A stretch of 6,010 nt of DNA from assembly GCA_900314345.1 (NCBI GenBank), contig OMUX01000110.1, positions 1-6,010 on the forward strand, given 5' to 3'. Source of the stretch: an uncultured Erysipelotrichaceae bacterium. GTDB lineage: Bacteria; Bacillota_I; Bacilli_A; Erysipelotrichales; Erysipelotrichaceae. The position numbers and the translations under genes were made by a program. Shown piece by piece: positions 1-4,338 of the stretch. How positions within the stretch are numbered: position 1 is the first letter of the stretch; every line of letters begins with the position of its first letter. The notes under the pieces were generated by a model. That model saw only the letters and a list, made by a program, of their open reading frames with translations. It did no database searches and was not told where the DNA came from.

Positions 1-76
1 CAGGAAGTGCTAAATGCCGGAAGCTGCTCAATCTTCCGGATGACAGCCAGGCTATCAGTCTTTCTTAATTTCATGC
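1..76. other. Left-edge fragment, coding content unresolved
   Basis: Two opposite readings share the same codon boundaries. On the plus strand, a frame open from base 3 ends at a TAA at 66-68 and could be the last 21 codons of an upstream gene. On the minus strand, an ATG at 74-72 opens a frame that runs off the left edge (24 codons, starting MKLRKTDSLAV). The minus start has no visible Shine-Dalgarno site, although every clearly coding gene start visible in this window has one. That slightly favours the plus-strand tail. A 7-bp hairpin, CCGGAAG (17-23) with CTTCCGG (33-39), lies here without a T-tract. A weaker hairpin with a 3-base loop (41-57) is followed by T-rich sequence. I recognise neither peptide. 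Confidence 0.25.
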
Positions 77-104
77 TTGCGTAAAAACAGACTTGTGGTA
101 TTAT
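77..104 (+). promoter_or_regulatory. Promoter of the tRNA-Ser gene
   Basis: A -35-like TTGCGT (77-82) is followed after 16 bases by a -10-like TATTAT (99-104), preceded by a TGTGG stretch typical of Firmicute stable-RNA promoters. The expected transcription start, about 111, leaves a leader of roughly 30 bases before the tRNA at 141. The call rests on box match and position only. Confidence 0.6.
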
Positions 105-140
105 AAACAGGCGTCTGTTGGATATATAACGAGACCACGT

Positions 141-231
141 GCAGGAATACCCAAGTGGTTGAAGGGGCAGGCTTGGAAAGCTTGTAGACCTGTAACAGGG
201 TGCCAGGGTTCAAATCCCTGTTCCTGCGCCA
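141..231 (+). tRNA. tRNA-Ser (anticodon GGA)
   Basis: This is a complete class II cloverleaf. The acceptor stem pairs GCAGGAA (141-147) with TTCCTGC (221-227), followed by discriminator G228 and an encoded CCA (229-231). The D stem is CCC (150-152) with GGG (164-166), and the D loop contains GG. The anticodon stem is CAGGC (168-172) with GCTTG (180-184), and the loop TTGGAAA puts the anticodon GGA at 175-177, reading serine codons UCC and UCU. The long variable arm has a CCTG/CAGG stem (189-192/196-199), as expected for serine tRNAs. The T stem is CAGGG/CCCTG around the loop TTCAAAT (209-215). G73 and the long variable arm are serine identity features. The gene stands alone between its own promoter and terminator. 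Confidence 0.96.
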
Positions 232-237
232 ATACAG

Positions 238-263
238 AAAAGTCCGTGCGAGCGGACTTTTTT
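238..263 (+). terminator. Intrinsic terminator of tRNA-Ser
   Basis: A perfect 6-bp stem, AGTCCG (241-246) with CGGACT (253-258), has a 6-base loop and runs into six T residues (258-263) seven bases after the tRNA CCA end. An A-tract at 238-241 precedes the stem, so the same hairpin has four T residues after it on the minus strand. It could therefore also stop leftward read-through from the AI-2E gene. Confidence 0.85.
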
Positions 264-278
264 GTTGTGTTCATGCCG

Positions 279-316
279 AAAAGCAAGCAATGGCTCAGCC
301 ATATCCAGCTGAGCCA
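279..316 (-). terminator. Terminator of the minus-strand gene block
   Basis: A perfect 9-bp stem, TGGCTCAGC (291-299) with GCTGAGCCA (308-316), encloses an 8-base loop and begins five bases beyond the AI-2E stop codon. On the minus strand the stem is followed by the T-rich tail TTGCTTGCTTTT (290-279). The tail is interrupted, so termination may be imperfect. With the tRNA terminator next to it, the convergent junction has two hairpins within about 80 bases. Confidence 0.7.
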
Positions 317-321
317 TGTCA

Positions 322-1503
322 TTATTGATCAGATGATTGTTCCGGTAACGTCTGTACCGTCTTTTTGTCCGGCAGACTGCTGATATACCGTTCAAACCAG
401 ATCTTGAGAAGTGCTGCTGTAGGCACTGCCACAAGCATGCCCACAACCCCGCCGATCTTTCCGCCGGCAATCAGGGCAACCAGCACCAGCATCGGATGGA
501 TCTCGATGCTTTTGGAAAGAAGCCTTGGGTTGACAATGGAGCCATCGACTCCCTGGATCACGGCAACGATGATGATGCCTATGATCATAGCCTTCATATT
601 GCCGGTCACAAGACCTGAAAGAATGGTCAGGCCATAGCCGAAGACCGGTCCGACATAGGGGATCAGGTTGCCAAGTCCGGTCATGATACCGATCAGAACA
701 CCATAGGGAACACCGGCAATGGAGAAGGATACACTGATGACCGTCGCCATGAACAGGGCATCCAGCCCCTGCCCGCGGAAGTATCCGGAGAATGCCGTGT
801 CAATATCCTTGTACAGTTGCCACAGGAACGTGTTCACCTTCTGGCTCCATACCTTGCGGATCACATTGCCCCAGTACTGCTTGAGACGTGAGGCATCAAA
901 CAGGAAATAGACGGAAAACATGATGGCAAACATCGTCGTGGAGGCACCTTCCTTGATATTGTTCAGGATATTGCCCGCATTGGAGCCGATGCTGTTGACG
1001 GCATTCTCAAGCCAGCTGATCAGGGAGGCTTCCCATTCCGAAATAGAACTGTCTGAGACATTCAGGGATCGCAGCCAGCTGGTCAGATCATCATAGAAAG
1101 ACTGCAGCTGGTCCGTCAGATTCTCCATCAATGCGGCTCCTCCTCCCTGGCTCAAGGAGGAAATCTGCTTTGTCAGGGCAAGGATGATGATGGCAAGGAT
1201 CACAGCCAGGACAACGACAACCGTAAGAATCGTAAAGCCGACCGCAGCACTGTGACTGTTGATCTTTGCCGGAAGCTTTCGTTCATAGAACTTCACGATC
1301 GGCCAGAACAGATAGGCAATGACTGCTCCGAACACAACCGGTTTCAGGATGGAGCCGATCCAGGCAAGACCATGTCCCAGCGCACTGCCTATGATATCCA
1401 GCTTACCGAAGATGAATATCATCACCAGCAGGATCGCTGCCGTTAACAAGACATATTTACAGATCTTCCAGTATTTCTCATCCAGCTTGTTCTTGAGCTT
1501 CAT
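322..1503 (-). CDS. AI-2E family transporter (integral membrane protein)
   Basis: This is a 393-residue protein with the layout of the AI-2E/PerM/YtvI family. Hydrophobic segments lie at about 17-33, 45-70 and 86-110. A soluble, mostly polar region follows (about 111-190), then membrane segments at about 190-203, 250-300, 304-317 and 336-370. Family hallmarks are GLGNLIPYVGPVFG (276-289), the QGVDGSIVNPRLL stretch (317-329), and the HPMLVL...GG...G...VP pattern (336-361). Despite the name, only some members have been tied to autoinducer-2 export; others act as sodium or lithium/proton antiporters, so the substrate here is unknown. The start is supported by AAGGA (1517-1513) nine bases upstream. 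It is the last gene of the minus-strand block, 89 bases after the dUTPase, followed at once by a terminator hairpin. No frameshift or missing segment is visible. Confidence 0.92.
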   Translation of the reverse strand: MKLKNKLDEKYWKICKYVLLTAAILLVMIFIFGKLDIIGSALGHGLAWIGSILKPVVFGAVIAYLFWPIVKFYERKLPAKINSHSAAVGFTILTVVVVLAVILAIIILALTKQISSLSQGGGAALMENLTDQLQSFYDDLTSWLRSLNVSDSSISEWEASLISWLENAVNSIGSNAGNILNNIKEGASTTMFAIMFSVYFLFDASRLKQYWGNVIRKVWSQKVNTFLWQLYKDIDTAFSGYFRGQGLDALFMATVISVSFSIAGVPYGVLIGIMTGLGNLIPYVGPVFGYGLTILSGLVTGNMKAMIIGIIIVAVIQGVDGSIVNPRLLSKSIEIHPMLVLVALIAGGKIGGVVGMLVAVPTAALLKIWFERYISSLPDKKTVQTLPEQSSDQ

Positions 1504-1541
1504 ATCTGTGAGTCCTTCTTTCTGCTGTTAATGTACCAGAA

Positions 1542-1570
1542 ATCATACAGATGTGTACCGGATGTCTGAA
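1542..1570 (-). promoter_or_regulatory. Candidate promoter for the AI-2E family gene
   Basis: On the minus strand, TTCAGA (1570-1565, 4 of 6 matches to TTGACA) is followed after exactly 17 bases by TATGAT (1547-1542, 5 of 6 matches to TATAAT). The start codon is about 40 bases further on. The spacing is ideal but the -35 is weak and lies in the arm of a hairpin, so read-through from the dUTPase gene may also supply this gene. Confidence 0.4.
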
Positions 1571-1589
1571 GAAGGCTGTCTTCTCAGAC
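1564..1589 (-). other. Stem-loop after the dUTPase gene
   Basis: On the minus strand, GTCTGA-GAAG pairs with CTTC-T-TCAGAC, a 10-bp stem with one bulged base and the 5-base loop ACAGC. It begins four bases after the dUTPase stop codon. No T-tract follows, so it does not look like an efficient intrinsic terminator. It could protect the 3' end of the upstream mRNA or mark a processing point. It overlaps the proposed -35 box of the next gene. Confidence 0.5.
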
Positions 1590-1592
1590 ACG

Positions 1593-2111
1593 TCATACAC
1601 CGCTGTGGCCGAATCCACCGCCTCTGTCCGTGCCGATATTCTCTACGGAATCAACAGGCTGAAGATCAACCTTCTCCACTCTGCAGAGAACCATCTGGGC
1701 AATGCGGTCTCCTTTATGGATATCGCAGTATCCCGAAGTCCACTTTTCTCTTAAACTGTGGTGATTCTCCGGAATATCCCTCATACGTGCAATCTGATCA
1801 TTCACCCACTGATAATCCTTTGAGGTATTCTGCAGGATGATACACAGTTCCCCACGGTATCCGCTGTCGATCGTTCCCGGCGCATTACAGAGACGCAGCG
1901 GTGTCTTGAGCGACAGTCCGGATCTCGGTCTTACCTGAACCTCATAGCCTTCCGGAATGGCAAGCTTCAGTCCGGTCTTCACAAGGGCTGTTTCCCCCGG
2001 GGCAATGATGACATCCTCATCTGCGCACACATCCATGCCGGCATCCCCGGCACTTGCATAGAAAGGAACCTTCACATCCTCATTCAGTTTTTCAAAATAT
2101 ACAGCTGTCAT
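1593..2111 (-). CDS. dut: dUTP diphosphatase (dUTPase)
   Basis: This enzyme hydrolyses dUTP to dUMP and pyrophosphate, keeping uracil out of DNA and supplying dUMP for thymidylate synthesis. All five motifs of the homotrimeric all-beta family are present in the 172 residues: I, SAGDAGMDV (20-28); II, RPRSGLS (61-67); III, APGTIDSGYRGEL (77-89, with the catalytic Asp at 82 and substrate-stacking Tyr at 85); IV, KGDRIAQMV (133-141); V, the glycine-rich GTDRGGGFGHSG (160-171). About 43 residues separate motifs III and IV, some 20-25 more than in compact family members, so there is an extra charged segment at roughly 95-128. AAGGAG (2122-2117) sits five bases upstream of the ATG. The ATG overlaps the preceding gene's stop as ATGA, which suggests translational coupling. 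Confidence 0.95.
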   Translation of the reverse strand: MTAVYFEKLNEDVKVPFYASAGDAGMDVCADEDVIIAPGETALVKTGLKLAIPEGYEVQVRPRSGLSLKTPLRLCNAPGTIDSGYRGELCIILQNTSKDYQWVNDQIARMRDIPENHHSLREKWTSGYCDIHKGDRIAQMVLCRVEKVDLQPVDSVENIGTDRGGGFGHSGV

Positions 2112-2536
2112 ACATTCTCCTTTTCCCGGTGCTCAATGATGTACTTCTCCACCCTTCCAAACTGCTTCTTCATCTGTTTCTGGAATATATGCTTTGCCAG
2201 GAAGCTTGATGTTTCCTGGCTGGTATTCTGTGTATAGACCACATGGCAGCTGTTTTCACCCAGTGCCTTGATGGCATAGATCATTTCCGCCTTGATCGTC
2301 CGGTCATCATATTCCGACTTCAGTTCCATCTTTTCACGGTCAGCCTTTGCATGTGCCGTTACAATGCAGTCTGAGCCATGTACCTTCTTGTGGTATGTAT
2401 AGCGGTATCCCTGTTCAATGTTCTTTTCACTTGGTTTCTTTCCGGTATGTGCATCAATTTCTGCAATGGACTGCTGGATCAGGAAGTCCATCATTTCTTC
2501 AGCACTGACCTTCAGATCACTTTCATACTGAGCCAT
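2108..2536 (-). CDS. Small uncharacterised protein, DUF3284-like
   Basis: The product is a 142-residue soluble protein with no signal peptide or membrane segment. I judge it similar to the DUF3284 family of short Firmicute proteins from its overall pattern. That pattern is an N-terminal segment DLKVSAEEMMDFLI, a TGKK element at 31-34, a G-Y-Y motif around 43-48, a run of beta-like segments (52-62, 80-90, 96-103), and a basic amphipathic C-terminal helix (about 112-137). No catalytic residues stand out and no function is known. An upstream in-frame ATG at 2572 exists, but it would overlap the cyclase gene by 32 bases. The ATG at 2536 has a perfect AAGGAG (2549-2544) seven bases upstream, so I chose it. 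The gene starts four bases after the cyclase stop and ends in an ATGA overlap with dut. The family call is from memory and uncertain; the gene itself is well supported. Confidence 0.72.
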   Translation of the reverse strand: MAQYESDLKVSAEEMMDFLIQQSIAEIDAHTGKKPSEKNIEQGYRYTYHKKVHGSDCIVTAHAKADREKMELKSEYDDRTIKAEMIYAIKALGENSCHVVYTQNTSQETSSFLAKHIFQKQMKKQFGRVEKYIIEHREKENV

Positions 2537-2549
2537 AGCGTTACTCCTT
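2537..2549 (-). promoter_or_regulatory. Ribosome-binding site fixing the DUF3284-like start
   Basis: AAGGAG at 2549-2544 followed by a 7-base spacer places the start codon at 2536 rather than 2572. The last two bases of the cyclase's final sense codon and its TAA stop (2543-2541) adjoin this site, so ribosomes ending on the cyclase could restart here. Confidence 0.8.
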
Positions 2550-3098
2550 CTCTGCAATGACACGGCAGACAAGCCCTGTCATACCGCTGAAGTTCATGGG
2601 TGCAGTATGGATCACCCAGCCGTCCTGCCCGGCAATCTCTGACAGATGAATCATATTCTCCACCACGAATGTGCCATGATCCGCACACTGCTGGTCTGCA
2701 GGTGTATGTTCCTTGCCCCTGCGGATTCCTGCACAGTCTATGCCGATGATGGAAATACTTCTTTCAAGCAATGCATCAATCAATGCATAAGAAAGCTGCG
2801 GATGGTCATGATAATACGCTAGTGTCCCGTAGGCATATTCTTCCAGCCATCCGGTGTCAAAACCGATGAACATATTCTGGTGTACTTTGGAAAGATCCAC
2901 ATCACAGAGATCAATGTCACGGTCCCTGACGGAACGTACATCAAACACGTATCCCTTCCGGCTGAAGTATTCCAGCGGGAATTCCTTGTTCATCACATCA
3001 AAGTGCGTCCCGATATGACCGTACGGAGCTCCGCTGTTATTCTGTGCAGCCTTGTACATTTCCGTATTCACCTTCAGGCTCAGGTCTACAAGTGTCAT
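2541..3098 (-). CDS. Cyclase family protein (kynurenine formamidase-like metal hydrolase)
   Basis: This 185-residue protein belongs to the cyclase/KynB-type fold. The diagnostic metal-binding motif HxGTHxD appears as H28-I-G-T-H32-F-D34. The second half of the site is recognisable as the DCAGIRRGKEH segment (121-131) followed by H141 and E147 in DHGTFVVENM, matching the usual late His and Glu ligands. Known relatives hydrolyse N-formylkynurenine or other amides and cyclic esters using Zn or Mn. Nothing in the neighbourhood points to tryptophan breakdown, so the substrate is open. At 185 residues it is slightly shorter than many members (about 200-210). GAGG (3111-3108) lies nine bases upstream of the ATG. 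It appears to be the first gene of a unit with the DUF3284-like gene and dut, after a terminator and a candidate promoter. No signal peptide is visible, so it should be cytoplasmic. Confidence 0.9.
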   Translation of the reverse strand: MTLVDLSLKVNTEMYKAAQNNSGAPYGHIGTHFDVMNKEFPLEYFSRKGYVFDVRSVRDRDIDLCDVDLSKVHQNMFIGFDTGWLEEYAYGTLAYYHDHPQLSYALIDALLERSISIIGIDCAGIRRGKEHTPADQQCADHGTFVVENMIHLSEIAGQDGWVIHTAPMNFSGMTGLVCRVIAEKE

Positions 3099-3119
3099 GT
3101 TCTTATTCCTCTACACCAA

Positions 3120-3149
3120 AGTATACGGGAAACAACTTGCTGCTGTACA
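3120..3149 (-). promoter_or_regulatory. Candidate promoter of the cyclase-DUF3284-dut unit
   Basis: On the minus strand, TGTACA (3149-3144, 4 of 6) is followed after 18 bases by TATACT (3125-3120, 5 of 6). The transcription start would fall near 3113, leaving a very short leader of about 15 bases that just includes the ribosome-binding site at 3111-3108. The position directly after a terminator supports it. Confidence 0.5.
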
Positions 3150-3184
3150 AAGAAAAGGAACCTGCATGTCACAGATTCCCGTAT
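3123..3184. repeat. 9-bp inverted repeat flanking the terminator
   Basis: ATACGGGAA (3123-3131) and its exact reverse complement TTCCCGTAT (3176-3184) are separated by 44 bases. The left arm overlaps the proposed -10 box of the cyclase promoter. The right arm overlaps the first half of the M42 terminator stem. A chance origin is possible but a perfect 9-bp pair within 62 bases is notable. Confidence 0.6.
3149..3179 (-). terminator. Intrinsic terminator of the M3-M42 peptidase unit
   Basis: In minus-strand RNA, GGAAUCUG (3179-3172) pairs with CAGGUUCC (3164-3157) over 8 bp including one U-G pair, with a 7-base loop, and runs straight into UUUUCUUU (3156-3149). It begins 10 bases after the M42 stop codon. 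On the plus strand the wobble becomes a C-A mismatch and there is no T-tract, so the signal is specific to the minus strand. Confidence 0.75.
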
Positions 3185-3189
3185 CTTCT

Positions 3190-4338
3190 TCAGAAGCTTC
3201 CCACAGTCTCCTTGTCCAGATGCCGGCAGAGTTCCACAGCCAGCTTCACTGCATTCTCATAGTCTTCCAGAGCCATGATGCAGTTGCTGGAATGAATGTA
3301 TCTTACCGGAACACCGATGACGATGCACGGCACACCCATCAGATGCACCTTGCCGGCATTGGTACCGCCGCCCTTGCGTACACTCTCCTGTACCGGAATA
3401 CCGTACTTCTCCGCAAGATCCAGAGCGAATCTCTGGAAACGCGGAGACGTGATCATGGAGACATCGAAGTGTCTCAGCATCGGTCCTTTGTGCAGTCCTG
3501 CCTGGATCATGTACTCTTCCGAGAAGGTATCATCTGCAGGGCAGCCTTCAAAGGCAATCATCACATCCGGCTTCAGGACATTGTAGTTTGCCATGACGCC
3601 GCGTTCCCCGACTTCTTCCTGTACGGCAAAGCTTGCCTGTACTTCACAAGGGAGTTCTTCCCCTGCAAGACGCTTGAGTGTTTCAATCTGTGCGGCAGTG
3701 CCCACACGGTTGTCAAATGCCTTGCCATGGAAAATATGATGTTCCTCATCATAGACACACTGCACATCCGGAACACCCGGAGATGCAATGCCCAGCCGGA
3801 AGGATTCCTCTGTTTCCTTCTTTGAGCTGCTTCCGCAGTCCAAAACCAGAGAATCCAGATCCACACCCTGGTTCCGCTCAGCTGCGCTCATGAAGTGCAC
3901 CGGCTTGTTTGCCACAACCGTCTTCACAAGCTTTCCGTCCTTGTTCTTCAGCACAAAGGCATCGCTCGGCAGGTTGTTGGCGGCCATGCCGCCAAGGGTC
4001 AGGAACTTCATTGTTCCATTAGGCTTGACTGCCTGCACGATGACGCCTACTTCATCCATATGGCAGTCCAGCATGACCTTCGGTTTATCCTTGGAAGGAT
4101 TCAGCACTGCTGTTACATTGCGCATGTGATCCTCAACGGGATTCAGCTCCTTGATCTCTTCCTTGACGAATTCCGCCACATCATCCTCGAAGCCTGAAGG
4201 TCCGAAAAGATCCGACAGCTTCTTGATACGTTCAATCTCATCCATGGTTTTCAGATTCTCCTTTACCTTTGCAAAAGCATTGTCACTGCCCGGTGCCAGT
4301 GTCCGTTTCGTGAACACGTTCTTATAGCCTGGTGTCAT
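3190..4338 (-). CDS. M42 family zinc aminopeptidase
   Basis: This is a cytoplasmic, probably dodecameric, di-metal aminopeptidase of the M42 family (glutamyl aminopeptidase/FrvX/TET type), which removes N-terminal residues from peptides. In the 382-residue reading the metal site is complete: H93 in DCHMDEVG, bridging D209 in AFDNRVG, the general base E241 and ligand E242 in QEEVGERG, E264 in AFEGCPADD, and H349 in YIHSSN. E264 sits where many members have Asp; Glu also occurs in the family. The GGGTNAG loop is at 323-329. Most relatives begin close to MDEIERIKKLSDLFGPSGFE, which is residue 32 here (ATG at 4245), giving 351 residues. I kept the longer form because GGAGG lies six bases before the ATG at 4338 and the 31 extra codons look like coding sequence. 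The gene overlaps the M3 stop by 17 bases, suggesting a peptide-degradation operon. The exact start is uncertain. Confidence 0.93.
   Translation of the reverse strand: MTPGYKNVFTKRTLAPGSDNAFAKVKENLKTMDEIERIKKLSDLFGPSGFEDDVAEFVKEEIKELNPVEDHMRNVTAVLNPSKDKPKVMLDCHMDEVGVIVQAVKPNGTMKFLTLGGMAANNLPSDAFVLKNKDGKLVKTVVANKPVHFMSAAERNQGVDLDSLVLDCGSSSKKETEESFRLGIASPGVPDVQCVYDEEHHIFHGKAFDNRVGTAAQIETLKRLAGEELPCEVQASFAVQEEVGERGVMANYNVLKPDVMIAFEGCPADDTFSEEYMIQAGLHKGPMLRHFDVSMITSPRFQRFALDLAEKYGIPVQESVRKGGGTNAGKVHLMGVPCIVIGVPVRYIHSSNCIMALEDYENAVKLAVELCRHLDKETVGSF
4246..4263 (-). promoter_or_regulatory. Second ribosome-binding site inside the M42 reading frame
   Basis: AAGGAG at 4263-4258 lies 12 bases before an in-frame ATG at 4245, the point where typical M42 peptidases begin. 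The spacing is longer than ideal. It competes with the upstream GGAGG (4349-4345), which is six bases before the ATG at 4338. Confidence 0.4.

Noticed and set aside
17..39. CCGGAAG/CTTCCGG hairpin as a terminator
   Set aside because: No T-tract follows it on the plus or minus strand, and it may lie inside coding sequence.
141..231. tRNA-Ser 3' end as a phage or island attachment site
   Set aside because: No integrase gene and no repeated copy of the tRNA 3' end is present in the window.
93..470. Open frames running through the tRNA on both strands (93-383 plus, 101-322 minus, 210-470 minus)
   Set aside because: They overlap a clear tRNA gene, its terminator and the AI-2E gene end, and their peptides are reading of structural RNA sequence.
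322..1503. Autoinducer-2 quorum-sensing exporter
   Set aside because: The family name is historical and covers proteins with other transport roles; no luxS or lsr-type genes are nearby, so a quorum-sensing role is not supported.
2537..2572. Upstream ATG (2572) for the DUF3284-like gene
   Set aside because: It would overlap the cyclase gene by 32 bases, whereas the ATG at 2536 has a perfect AAGGAG seven bases upstream.
3052..3825. 257-codon plus-strand open frame
   Set aside because: It lies antisense to the cyclase start and the M42 gene, both of which have complete catalytic motifs; it has no family resemblance and reads as a shadow of their codon bias.
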